Assembly (NCBI RefSeq): GCF_007830315.1
Contig: NZ_VLKJ01000015.1
Location: forward strand, 1 to 55,763
Length of the DNA: 55,763 bases
Origin: Novosphingobium taihuense
Lineage (GTDB): Bacteria; Pseudomonadota; Alphaproteobacteria; Sphingomonadales; Sphingomonadaceae
Reading direction: 5' to 3'
A program made the position numbers and the translations under genes. Numbering within the stretch: the first letter of the stretch is position 1; each line of letters starts with the position of its first letter. The notes under the pieces were generated by a model. That model was not told the origin of the DNA and made no database searches. It saw only the letters and a list, made by a program, of their open reading frames with translations. Shown here piece by piece: positions 1 to 9,800 of the stretch.

Positions 1-1
1 G

Positions 2-1195
2 GGCGTGGCGCTGGAAGATCTCGGCGTGCGCAACAAGGGCGTGGACCCGCGCGCGGCGTGGCGGCTGTTTGCCGAGCGCTACTGGCTGTTCCGCGGCACG
101 CCTTCGCGCATGTGGCTGGACTGGGTCTTCGCCGAGGCCTTCGGCATGGGCGTGCAGCTGAGTGCCGAGACGGCCGACCTCTACTACGACACCATCACCG
201 ATATGCTCGCCACGGACGCGTTCCGCCCGCGCGCGCTGTTCGATCGCTACAACATCGAGGTCATCGCCACGACCGAGAGCCCGCTCGACACATTGGAGCA
301 CCACGCCGCGATCCGCGCCGAAAACGCGCGCGCCGACGGGTGGCAGGGCAAGGTCATCACCGCCTATCGCCCCGATCCGGTGATCGATCCCGAGTTTGAG
401 GGTTTTCAAGCCAACCTCGACCTGTTCTCCCACCTGACCGGCGAGGATTGCCGCACCTGGACCGGCTATCTTGCCGCGCACCGTCAGCGCCGCGCGTTCT
501 TCGCGTCGATGGGCGCGACGAGCACCGACCATGGCCATCCGACGGCCGCGACTGCCAACCTATCCGCCAGCGAGGCCGCCGCGCTGTTCGATCGCGTCGC
601 CTCTGGGAACTTCCATTCTTCCGACGCCGAACTGTTCCGCGCGCAGATGCTGACCGAGATGGCGGGCATGAGCCTCGAGGACGGCCTCGTCATGCAGATC
701 CACCCCGGCTCCTTCCGCAACCACAACGCCGCGCTGTTTGATCGCTTCGGCCGCGACAAGGGCGCCGACATCCCGATGCGGACCGATTTTGTCCACTCGC
801 TCAAGCCGCTGCTCGACAGGTTCGGCAACGAGCGCGATCTTTCGATCATCCTCTTCACGCTGGACGAGAGCGCCTATGCCCGCGAACTCGCGCCCCTGGC
901 CGGGCATTACCCGTGCCTAAAGCTCGGTCCGGCATGGTGGTTCCACGACAGCCCCGAGGGCATGAAGCGCTTCCGCCACATGACCACCGAGACGGCGGGC
1001 TTCTACAACACCGTCGGTTTCAACGACGATACCCGCGCCTTCCTCTCGATCCCGGCCCGACACGACGTTGCCCGGCGCATCGACTGCGGCTTTCTGGCAG
1101 AGCTGGTCGCCGAGCACCGCATCGAGGACTGGGAAGCGGCGGAGCTGGCACAGGACCTGTCGTACAACCTGGCGAAGAAGGCCTATAACCTGTGA
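2..1195 (+). CDS. uxaC: Uronate isomerase (glucuronate isomerase), 5' truncated by the window edge
   Basis: Converts D-glucuronate to D-fructuronate (and galacturonate to tagaturonate) in cytoplasmic hexuronate catabolism. The frame is open to the window start and the 397 visible residues lack roughly the first 70-75 of a family that is usually about 470 long, so the true start lies upstream. Family-like segments include QIHPGSFRNHN and the Arg/Thr/Asp of PMRTDFVHSL. Its TGA stop overlaps the GTG start of the next gene, which encodes the following enzyme of the same pathway, so the two are almost certainly co-transcribed. Identity rests on whole-protein recognition plus this neighbour. Confidence 0.9.
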   Translation, partial: GVALEDLGVRNKGVDPRAAWRLFAERYWLFRGTPSRMWLDWVFAEAFGMGVQLSAETADLYYDTITDMLATDAFRPRALFDRYNIEVIATTESPLDTLEHHAAIRAENARADGWQGKVITAYRPDPVIDPEFEGFQANLDLFSHLTGEDCRTWTGYLAAHRQRRAFFASMGATSTDHGHPTAATANLSASEAAALFDRVASGNFHSSDAELFRAQMLTEMAGMSLEDGLVMQIHPGSFRNHNAALFDRFGRDKGADIPMRTDFVHSLKPLLDRFGNERDLSIILFTLDESAYARELAPLAGHYPCLKLGPAWWFHDSPEGMKRFRHMTTETAGFYNTVGFNDDTRAFLSIPARHDVARRIDCGFLAELVAEHRIEDWEAAELAQDLSYNLAKKAYNL

Positions 1196-2577
1196 AGCGC
1201 CTGTCGCCCGGCACGCTGGCGGCCTTGCCCGCCGAGGTTGCCCGCCCGCTCTACCATCGCGAAGCGCAGAAGGTCGGCATCGTCCACTTCGGCATCGGCG
1301 CGTTCCACCGCGCGCATCAGGCCTGGTACACAGATGCGGCCCTGAATCTGGATAACGGGAATGAGGGTGATGCTGATTGGGCCATCACCGGCATCTCGCT
1401 CCGCTCGGCAGGCGTGGCGCGGCAGATGAACCCGCAAGGCGGGCTCTACACCGTTGCCGAACAGAGCGCCGAGGGCGCGAGGCTGCGGATCGTCGGATCG
1501 GTGCGCAACGTGCTGGTGGCAAGCGAGGAGCCTGACGCGGTAATTGCCGCGGTCGCCGCGCCTTCAACGCAGATCGTCAGCCTGACGGTGACCGAGAAGG
1601 GCTATTGCCGCAGCGCTGACGGCACTCTCAACTTCGACCTCGCGCACTCCCTGAGCTTCTACTACTTCGTCACGCAAGGTCTGCTGGCGAGGGCCAAGGC
1701 CGGGCTTGGCGGCGTGACGCTGCTGTCCTGCGACAACCTTGCCGACAATGGCGCGAAGCTTGAGAGCCTGATGCTGCAGTACCTCGCGCGGCACGAGCCT
1801 GATCTTGTGCCATGGTTCAAGGCAAACTGCACCTGTCCCTCGACGATGATCGACCGCATCGTGCCTGCCACGACGGACGAAGACAGGGCAATGGTGGCAA
1901 AGGCGCTGGGCGGTCTGAACGACGATGCCTGCGTGGTGACCGAGCCGTTCAGCCAGTGGGTGATCGAGGATCGCTTTGCGGGCCCGCGCCCGCGCTGGGA
2001 AGCGGTTGGCGCGCAGCTGGTATCCGAAGTCGGCCCCTACGAGACCGCCAAGCTCAGGATGCTCAACGGCGCTCATTCGCTGCTCGCCTATTGCGGGCTC
2101 AAGGCAGGCTACGAATACGTCCACGAGGCTATCGCCGACCCGGCCCTGCGGCAACTCGCCACAAGCCTGATGCGCGAGGAAGCCGCCCCCACGATCACGC
2201 CCGCTCCCGGACAAGACCTTGCCGCCTACGCCGAAGCGCTGATCGCCCGCTTCGCCAACCCCTGCCTCAACCACCGTCTGATCCAGATCGCCATGGACGG
2301 ATCGCAGAAGATCCCCCAGCGCTGGCTCGAAACCCTCGCCGCAACCGCCGCCCAAGGCAGGACCTGCCCTGCTATCCTCCAAGGCATCAGCGCGTGGATA
2401 CACCACTTGTCTGGTGCCAACGGACCGGTCGACGATCCCATGGCCGACAAACTCACCCCCATCGTCGCGCGCGCTGATACCCCCGCGCAGGCAGCAACCG
2501 AAATCTTCAGCGCAAACGGACCATTGGCAGGATACTGGACACCGCAAACGCGGGATTTTGAGGCAATCCTGCCTTAG
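1192..2577 (+). CDS. uxuB: Mannitol dehydrogenase family protein, probable D-mannonate oxidoreductase (fructuronate reductase)
   Basis: A 461-residue NAD-dependent long-chain polyol dehydrogenase. The N-terminal nucleotide-binding segment reads GIGAFHRAHQ (around residue 26), and the catalytic region contains KLRMLNGAHS, with the K-x5-N-x2-H pattern typical of the family. It starts with GTG inside the stop of uxaC (GTGA overlap). Fructuronate reduction to mannonate is the step after UxaC, so context favours UxuB over mannitol or arabinitol dehydrogenase, although the family alone does not settle the substrate. Its TAG stop overlaps the TAA stop of the convergent kinase gene. Confidence 0.85.
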   Translation: MKRLSPGTLAALPAEVARPLYHREAQKVGIVHFGIGAFHRAHQAWYTDAALNLDNGNEGDADWAITGISLRSAGVARQMNPQGGLYTVAEQSAEGARLRIVGSVRNVLVASEEPDAVIAAVAAPSTQIVSLTVTEKGYCRSADGTLNFDLAHSLSFYYFVTQGLLARAKAGLGGVTLLSCDNLADNGAKLESLMLQYLARHEPDLVPWFKANCTCPSTMIDRIVPATTDEDRAMVAKALGGLNDDACVVTEPFSQWVIEDRFAGPRPRWEAVGAQLVSEVGPYETAKLRMLNGAHSLLAYCGLKAGYEYVHEAIADPALRQLATSLMREEAAPTITPAPGQDLAAYAEALIARFANPCLNHRLIQIAMDGSQKIPQRWLETLAATAAQGRTCPAILQGISAWIHHLSGANGPVDDPMADKLTPIVARADTPAQAATEIFSANGPLAGYWTPQTRDFEAILP

Positions 2578-3992
2578 CCCAGCGCAGAACGCGGGATGCT
2601 GATGCGGCAGAACACGCCTTCGGGGAGGAACCGGTAGTCCAGCTTCCCCCCGATGCCGTGGGTGACCGAGCGTTCGATCAGGCGCGTGCCAAAGCCGCGC
2701 GACTTGGGGGCGGTCACAGAGGGACCTCCGGATTCCCGCCATTGCATGACCAAGGCCTCTTCCTCCAGCGCGGTCGCACGGCACAGCACCTCGACACTGC
2801 CGTTGGCCGACAGCGCACCATACTTTGCCGAATTCGTGGCGAGTTCATGCAGGACCATGGCCATCGCTTGGGCAGTGCTGGACTTGAGCACGAGATCGTT
2901 GACAACAGGGTCGAGGTCGACGGCGATGCCATAAGGCGTCAGCTCGTCGGCGATGAGAGCCTGAAGCTTCACGCCATCCCAGCGGTTTTCCGAAAGGTGG
3001 CTGTGCGCGCGGCTGATTGCAGCGATGCGGCCGATCAGCGCCTCCTTGAATTCGGCGACCGAGCCTTGCGCCTTCATCATCTGGACGATCGACTGTACCA
3101 CGGCGAGCAGATTCTTGGCGCGGTGGTCGACCTCGCGAGTCAGCAGGTCTTCCCTTTCGCGCGCCTGCTTGAGGTCGGTAATCTCCACGCAGAAGATGCC
3201 GACGCCACGGCGCTGACCATCCGGGCCATGGACCGGATAGAACACTTCGGACCATGTCCGCTTTACGCCTGGCCGGGCTGGTGTCTCGCCCGAAATCTCG
3301 ACCCCGCGCATCACTTCGCCGCCTTCGAGCACGGTGCGCAGCAGCGGTTCGGCCGATGCCCTGAGATCGGGCAGTAAATCCCATACGTTGCGGCCGATGT
3401 GGTCTTCGGGGGTAAAGCCGTTCATTTCGGCAAGTGCCGAATTGATGCGGGCAAAGCGCAAGTCGGCGTCGAGCAGGCCGAGGCCGACCGGGGCCTCGTC
3501 GTAGATCGCCTGGAGTTCGTCGATCACGCCGAGCAGGTGGGCGCGCTGTTCGGCCTGCCATTCGCCATCCCGTTCGAGATGCTGCTTTGCTGCGATGAGG
3601 TCCATCGCGCTGGTGCAGAGCGCGTGGACCACTTCGAGCACGATTACAGTCGACGGTACGAAGACCAGCAGAGCGATTCCAGCGCCATCTCTCAGTTCAA
3701 CGCCGCCTGATGGCCTCACAAACATGTACCATGCCAGGACCCAAGCCAGCACAGTTGCGGAGTATCCGGCGATGCGGCCGCCGAGGAAGGTTGCGATCAC
3801 GATGGCCGGATAATAGGCCAGCAGTGGCGCGGGGGCAGGGTCACCCATCATCAGGCGCACGCCCAACGCCGTGCCGACGAGCAACAACGCAGTGGCTATG
3901 CCCGGAATGGGGCGTCCCAGCAGGGCATGACATAGCGAAAACGGCCAATGGCCGAACAGTTGCGTCTCGCGCTGTCGGCGGTCCGACGCCAT
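2574..3992 (-). CDS. HWE-family sensor histidine kinase with DUF4118-like membrane domain and PAS domain
   Basis: A membrane sensor kinase of 472 residues. Hydrophobic segments at about 30-125 resemble DUF4118. A PAS domain spans about 163-280, followed by an HWE-type kinase core with the H-box EVDHRAKNLL (His290), an N-box HELATNSAKYGAL and the downstream W-x-E in QWRESGG. HWE kinases of alphaproteobacteria often work through PhyR-type or single-domain partners, and no partner is next to it here. I chose ATG at 3992, which has a GGGG stretch just upstream. A TTG ten codons earlier (4022) is also in frame. It follows the beta-propeller gene on the same strand after about 94 nt, so co-transcription is possible. 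Confidence 0.85.
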   Translation of the reverse strand: MASDRRQRETQLFGHWPFSLCHALLGRPIPGIATALLLVGTALGVRLMMGDPAPAPLLAYYPAIVIATFLGGRIAGYSATVLAWVLAWYMFVRPSGGVELRDGAGIALLVFVPSTVIVLEVVHALCTSAMDLIAAKQHLERDGEWQAEQRAHLLGVIDELQAIYDEAPVGLGLLDADLRFARINSALAEMNGFTPEDHIGRNVWDLLPDLRASAEPLLRTVLEGGEVMRGVEISGETPARPGVKRTWSEVFYPVHGPDGQRRGVGIFCVEITDLKQAREREDLLTREVDHRAKNLLAVVQSIVQMMKAQGSVAEFKEALIGRIAAISRAHSHLSENRWDGVKLQALIADELTPYGIAVDLDPVVNDLVLKSSTAQAMAMVLHELATNSAKYGALSANGSVEVLCRATALEEEALVMQWRESGGPSVTAPKSRGFGTRLIERSVTHGIGGKLDYRFLPEGVFCRISIPRSALG

Positions 3993-4085
3993 GCCCCTGA
4001 TTCCCTTGGCCTTCTCCGCCAACCGGACGGCTCAAGTGGCTATCTTGCCCGACTTTGCCGCTTGCGCAATCCCGCTTCGTCGCAT

Positions 4086-5012
4086 TCAGGGTTTCGGCAG
4101 CGCCTTCAGCCCGGAAACCGGCCACCAGGATAAAGTGTGAACGTCATGCGCAGAGGTCCACATGCCCTTCGGCGTATAGCGCAGCGCGCCACTTCCGGCA
4201 GGCTTGCCGCCGCGCTGGGCTACGGTCATCGTTCTGGGATCGATCGCGGCCCAAACCTGATCGTCGGTGGTGCGCAGCCAGACCTTGCCGTCGCCGGTAT
4301 CGATATCGCCCCACTTGAGGTTCGCGCCGACCTTGACCCGGCCGACCACTTGGCCAGTAATCGGATCGGCGCGGACGAGGGTGCCATCGCCCTGTTCCTG
4401 CACCCACACGCCGCCTTCGCCTGCGGCGAGAAAGCCGGGCATCGTTCCGAGCGAGGCGCGGGTGACGACGGTGTTGGTCCTGGGGTCGATCTTCTGCAGC
4501 GTCTGCTTGGTGGCGCTGACCGCCCAGACGGCGTCATAGCCGAAGGTCACGTACCAGGTATCGGGATCGACGGGGATCGAGGCGACCACGGTGTTGGTTT
4601 CAGGATCGACGCGCGCGACGGCGCCCTCGGGCTTGCTCGCCAGCCAGATTGAGCCTGCGCCATTGGCCACGATCAGTTCGCCCTGCTTCTGGTTGGCGAT
4701 GCCGGTGGGAATGGAAGCGACGATCTTCGCGGTTTCCAGATCGATCCGGACCAGCGAGCCATCGGCGCAATTGGCGACCCAGAGCGAGCCGAACGCCACG
4801 GTCATTGCACCGCAGGGCCTTGCTATGGCGACTTCGGCGAGCTTGCCGTTGCGTGACCACTTCTCCACCTTGCCGCGATTGGTGGCCCAGACCGCATCGC
4901 CATCGACGGCGAGGAAATCGGCAAAGCCGGGTACGGTCTGCGCCTGTTCGACCTGCGAGTGAGCGAAGGTCGGGGCCAGAGCGGCGGCGGCGAGGAGCAG
5001 TGTGCGGAGCAT
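4086..5012 (-). CDS. Secreted YVTN/virginiamycin-B-lyase-like beta-propeller protein
   Basis: A 308-residue protein with a clear signal peptide (MLRTLLLAAAALAP...FAHS, cleavage near residue 20). It then has repeated blades of about 40-45 residues built on patterns such as VWATNRG, LWVANCADGSLVRID, IWLASKPEGAVARVDPETN and VWAVSATKQTLQKIDPRTN. These match YVTN and Vgb-type propellers, which usually bind ligands or partners; no lyase catalytic residues can be assigned. The start at 5012 has GGAAGGA about 8 nt upstream; an ATG seven codons earlier gives a poorer signal peptide. It begins 21 nt after the allophanate hydrolase stop, so it is probably the distal part of the nitrogen operon. The function is unknown. 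Confidence 0.75.
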   Translation of the reverse strand: MLRTLLLAAAALAPTFAHSQVEQAQTVPGFADFLAVDGDAVWATNRGKVEKWSRNGKLAEVAIARPCGAMTVAFGSLWVANCADGSLVRIDLETAKIVASIPTGIANQKQGELIVANGAGSIWLASKPEGAVARVDPETNTVVASIPVDPDTWYVTFGYDAVWAVSATKQTLQKIDPRTNTVVTRASLGTMPGFLAAGEGGVWVQEQGDGTLVRADPITGQVVGRVKVGANLKWGDIDTGDGKVWLRTTDDQVWAAIDPRTMTVAQRGGKPAGSGALRYTPKGMWTSAHDVHTLSWWPVSGLKALPKP

Positions 5013-5033
5013 GGGAGAAATCCTTCCGGCCAA

Positions 5034-6803
5034 TCAGCTACGCGAGGCGATGTAGGCGCGCCATCCGCCAAGGTGCGTAATGTCCTCCGCTCCGGCCAGC
5101 GCACGCGGTTCGGCGACGAAACCCTTGACGCTGCTGCCGTCCGCCAGTGTGACCGTGCCGATGGCAAGCGGCGCCGGCACTTCGACGGTGAAGCTGCCGA
5201 ACTCGGCGAGGCCAAGTTCATAGACCTCGAGCTTGATCGCCGCACCGCCTTCGTCAAACACCAGCGCGGGCTTGGGCGGCACGCTGTTTGCGATGGCGTA
5301 GAGCTTGTAGGAGGGCGCGGTCTCGAAGGCACCGACGAATTTGGCGTCTCGCGAGGTCAGTTGCCAGTGCAGCGGCATGCCTTCGAGGTGGGCTCCGACA
5401 ACGGCGAGTTTCACGGTCTGCATCTTGCCCTCCAGATCGAGCGGGGGTGGGGGAGTGAGGTTGGCAGCGCCCAGCCACTGATCGGCGGCATCGAGCAGGG
5501 CGCGGTCGGTTGCTGCGGGGCCAATCAGCGTGATGCCGAAGCCCGAGCCATTGTGGCGCACGCCTGCCGGGACCGCGACGGCGGCCATGTCCAGCAGATT
5601 CACGAAGTTGGTATAAAAGCCCAGGTTGCTGTTGAGGGCTACAGGGGCCACCGCCAGTTCGGCCACACGATAGGTCGTGCCGGTCGTGGGGAAGGCGAGC
5701 ATGTCCACGCATTCCCACAGCTGGTCGGCATGGCGCTTCAACTCGGCCATGCGGTAGATGCCGTTCCACAGTTCTACCGCAGTCTTGTCCCACCCGGCTT
5801 CGACGACGATGCGTACCGTTGGGTCGATCGCTTCGGGATTGTCTTTCAGCAGTTCGGCGATGGCAGCGGTGCGTTCGGCCACCCACGGGCCGCCGTAGAG
5901 CAACTGGGCTGCTTCGAGCAGCGGGGCGATGTCGATTTCCACGATATCAGCCTGTTCGGCCAGCGTGGCCAGAGCACGGTCGTACAAGAATTCGGACTCG
6001 CTATCGCCGAAAAATGCACGCTGGTCGCGGCGGGGGACACCGATGCGCTTGGGGCTGAGTGGCGTTTCAAAAAGCTGGCGCGACCACGGATCGCCTGCGT
6101 CGAACCCGGCGACCGCATGATCGACCAGCCTTGCGTCGATGGTGTCGGACGCGAAGACGGTGATGCAGTCGATCGAGCGGCAGGCGGGGACGAGGCCCTT
6201 GGTGCTCCAGCGACCCTTGGTGGGCTTGAAGCCGATCAGGTGGTTGAACGCAGCGGGCACGCGGCCCGAACCTGCCGTGTCAGTGCCCAGCGCGATGGGC
6301 ACAAGCCCTGCGGCAACGGCAATGGCCGAACCGGAGCTTGAACCGCCACTGACGTAGTCGCGGTTGTAGGCGTTGCGCGGGATGCCAAAGGGGCTGCGCG
6401 TGCCGACGAGGCCGGTGGCGAACTGATCGAGGTTGGTCTTGCCCACGCAAATCGCACCTGCGGCCTTCAGGCGGGCAATGACGGTTGCGTCTTTTTGTGG
6501 GGCATAGGCAAAGGCGGGGCAGGCAGCGGTGGTTTCAAGGCCAGCGACGTCGATGTTGTCCTTGGCCGCGAAGGGGACGCCGGCCAGCGGCAGGACTTCG
6601 CCTGTCGCCACGCGGGCATCGATGGCACTGGCTTGGGCCAACAGACTTTCTGCCGAGGCCCGGCTGATCCAGACTTGCGGCTGGATTTCATCGTATGCAG
6701 CGATGCGGGCGAGGGTTTCCTCGATCACGCTGACTGCGGTTACTGCGCCCGAGTTGACTCCGGCGGCGAGGGCGGCTGCGCTGCGGCGGTCGAGCAGAGT
6801 CAT
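5034..6803 (-). CDS. atzF: Allophanate hydrolase (amidase-signature enzyme with C-terminal domain)
   Basis: Hydrolyses allophanate to ammonia and CO2 in the cytoplasm. The 589 residues hold an amidase-signature domain (about 1-440) with the Ser-cisSer-Lys triad K81 (FAAKDN), S155 (GGSSSGS) and S179 (DTAGSGR). A C-terminal domain of about 120 residues follows; in studied homologues it handles the second decarboxylation step. The ATG at 6803 overlaps the TGA of the carboxylase gene (ATGA), showing translational coupling. The longer in-frame extension upstream is out-of-frame carboxylase coding sequence and is not used. It is the terminal enzyme of the guanidine or urea route encoded by this operon. 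Confidence 0.93.
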   Translation of the reverse strand: MTLLDRRSAAALAAGVNSGAVTAVSVIEETLARIAAYDEIQPQVWISRASAESLLAQASAIDARVATGEVLPLAGVPFAAKDNIDVAGLETTAACPAFAYAPQKDATVIARLKAAGAICVGKTNLDQFATGLVGTRSPFGIPRNAYNRDYVSGGSSSGSAIAVAAGLVPIALGTDTAGSGRVPAAFNHLIGFKPTKGRWSTKGLVPACRSIDCITVFASDTIDARLVDHAVAGFDAGDPWSRQLFETPLSPKRIGVPRRDQRAFFGDSESEFLYDRALATLAEQADIVEIDIAPLLEAAQLLYGGPWVAERTAAIAELLKDNPEAIDPTVRIVVEAGWDKTAVELWNGIYRMAELKRHADQLWECVDMLAFPTTGTTYRVAELAVAPVALNSNLGFYTNFVNLLDMAAVAVPAGVRHNGSGFGITLIGPAATDRALLDAADQWLGAANLTPPPPLDLEGKMQTVKLAVVGAHLEGMPLHWQLTSRDAKFVGAFETAPSYKLYAIANSVPPKPALVFDEGGAAIKLEVYELGLAEFGSFTVEVPAPLAIGTVTLADGSSVKGFVAEPRALAGAEDITHLGGWRAYIASRS

Positions 6804-9800
6804 GCGCTCCTCCGCAGGGCCAGCATCGGGGTTCCGGGCTGGAGCGATTGACGCTCCTTTATGTAGAGCGCGGCGATGGTTCCGGCCCCCGGACTCTCGA
6901 CCGGACATTCCATCTTCATCGCCTCGATCACCGCAATGGTCTCGCCCGCCTGTACGGTGTCGCCGGGCTGGACGAGCAGTTTCCAAACGCTGCCGCCGAA
7001 TGGGGCTTCGATCAGGTCGGCACCTTCCGGAACGTCAACCGCATCTTCAGCCGGGGCTTCGCTTTCGGTCAGCGCGTTGACCCGGTCGAACTCGCCACGG
7101 CGCTCCCACTCGGCGCGCTCGGCGTCGAAAGCGGCCTTGCGGTTCGCCTCGAAGCTCTCAATGGCCTCGGCATTGTCGGCCAGAAACCTGCGATAGTCGG
7201 ACAGGCGGAATTCGGAGGGTTCGATCCGAAGTGCGCGCTTGCCGCTGGGGAAATCGCGGCGCCATTCGGCCAGTTCCTCTGCGCTGACCGGATAGAAGCG
7301 GATCTGGTCGAAGAAACGCAGCAGCCACGGCTTGCCCTCGATGAAGTCTGCCGTCTGTCGATGCGTGTTCCACACCTGCACGGTGCGGCCGAACAGTTGG
7401 TAGCCGCCGGGGCCTTCCATGCCGTAGATGCACATGTAGGCGCCGCCGATACCGACGACGTTCGGCGGGGTCCAGGTGCGCGCCGGGTTGTACTTGGTGG
7501 TGACAAGGCGGTGGCGCGGGTCGACCGGGGTGGCAACCGGTGCGCCGAGGTAGACATCGCCGAGACCCATTACGAGGTAGCTCGCTTCGAAGATCAGGTT
7601 CTCAACCGCAGCAACGTCGGGCAAGCCGTTGATGCGGCGGATGAATTCGATGTTGTCCGGGCACCACGGCGCATCGTCGCGCACGGCGCTCATGTATTTC
7701 TCGATCGTCTCGATCGTGGCCGGATCGCGCCAGCTCAAGGGCAGGTGGACAATGCGCGAGGGGATCGCGAAGTCCTCGAGATCGCCAAGACGCTCCTCCG
7801 CCGCGATCAGGGCGGCGAGGGCAGCGGCCTGCGTCAACTGCCGCCCGTCGTAATGTAACTGGAGCGAGCGGATTCCGGGAACGATGTCGATCACGCCGGG
7901 CAGCGCCATGCGCTCGAGTTCGGTCATCAGTGCGTGGACGCGGATACGCAGTTCAAGGTCGAGGACGATGGGGCCGTACTCGACGAGGATGTTGCGATCG
8001 CCCTGTTGCCGATAGACCGTGCGCGGACGTCCGGTTGCTGCAGGTACTTCGCCGAGGATCGGGGTCTGCGTCGCAGTGTCGCAAGTACGGCTGGAGCCGG
8101 GCTTCTTGCCCGTTTCGAGGTAATGCTGCTGCGCTTCGTCAGCTGCAACAGCTTCGGCCATGGTCACCGGCACGAAGCGCACGCGGTCTCCGGGAACGAG
8201 CTGGCCAATCTTCCACAGGTCCGCCGCGATCACCACGAAGGGGCAGACGAAGCCGCCGAGTGAGGGCCCGTCAGGGCCGAGGATGATCGGCATGTCGCCG
8301 GTAAAGTCCACCGCTCCTATGGCATAGGCGTTGTCGTGGATGTTGGACGGGTGCAGCCCCGCTTCTCCGCCATCACGCCGCGCCCACTCGGGCTTGGGGC
8401 CGACAAGGCGCACCCCGGTGCGGTTGGAGTTGTAGTGCACCTGCCACTCGGCGGTGACCACCATGTCGATATCGTCTTCGGTAAAGAAGTCCGGCGCGCC
8501 GTGTGGGCCATAGAGCACGCGCACGCACCAGTCGGTCGGGAGCGACGGCAGCGGGGGCGGGGCGAGGGGGGCGTCGGTCGGTTCATTGGCGAGATGCAGG
8601 ACATCTCCGGCAACGAGACGGCGAGCGGCGTGGCCGCCGAACTGGCCCAGCTCGAAGGTGCTGCGACTGCCAAGGTAGGGGGCGATGTCGAGGCCTCCGG
8701 CGACGAGCAGGTAACCCCTCATACCGCCTCCGGCTGCCCTGCCGATGCTGAGCGTTTGCCCTGCCTTTGCCTCGAAGAGTTGGCCTGGAGTTAGCGGTTT
8801 GCCTTCGAGAGTTGCCCCGAAGTCCGCGCCGGTGAGGCACAGGGTTGCGTCGGCCGAAAACAGCAAGGTGGGGCCGGTGACGGTCATCTCCAGACCCGCA
8901 GTGCCTTCGGGATTGCCGAGCAGGCGGTTGCCGAGGCGGAAGGATTGGTCGTCCATCGGTCCTGATGGCGGCACGCCCACGGCCCAGAGGTGCTGGCGGC
9001 CCGGCCAGTCCTGAACGGTTGTGGCGGTGCCGCCGCTGATCACGCGGATCGATTGCGGTGCAAAGACAACGTCTTCGAGCGCAACAGTTGAGACTTCACC
9101 TGAATTGAAGGCAGGCGCGGCGACGACGCTGCGCAACCAGCGCAGGTTGGTCTCGATTCCATCGACGCGGGACTTGGCCAGCGCCTCCTGCATTGCAGTG
9201 ACGGCCTCGGCGCGGGTGGGCGCGTGAACGATCAGCTTGGCAAGCATGGGATCGTACCACGCGCTGACCTCGGTGCCGGCCATGACCCAGGTTTCGGCTC
9301 GGATGTCTGATGGGAATTCGACACAGGTCAGTGTGCCCGAGGTCGGGCGGTAATCGAGCGCCGGGTCCTCGGCATAGAGGCGGATCTGGACCGAGTGGCC
9401 GCTCGGCGTGGTGGGGGCACTGGCGAGAAAGCTGTAATCCCCGGCCGCCCCACGGATCATCCACTCGACAAGATCGACGCCCATGACCATTTCGGTTACG
9501 CCGTGTTCGACCTGCAGCCGGGTGTTCATTTCGAGGAAAAAGAACTCCTTGCGCTCGGAATCGTAGAGGAATTCTACGGTGCCTGCCGAGCGGTAGCGCG
9601 CCGCTTCGCCCAGGCGGATCGCGGCGGTGTAAAGGGCCTTGCGCACGGATTCGGGCAGAAGCGGGGCCGGGGCTTCTTCGACGACCTTCTGGTTGCGGCG
9701 CTGCAACGAACAGTCGCGCTCACCCAAGGCGACGACTCGGCCTTGGCCATCACCGAAGATCTGCACTTCGACATGGCGGGCGCGGCGGACGAAGCGCTCG

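Noticed and set aside
1564..2784. 406-codon minus-strand frame across the fructuronate reductase gene
   Set aside because: The plus-strand gene has clear family motifs and overlaps its neighbour properly; the minus frame has none.
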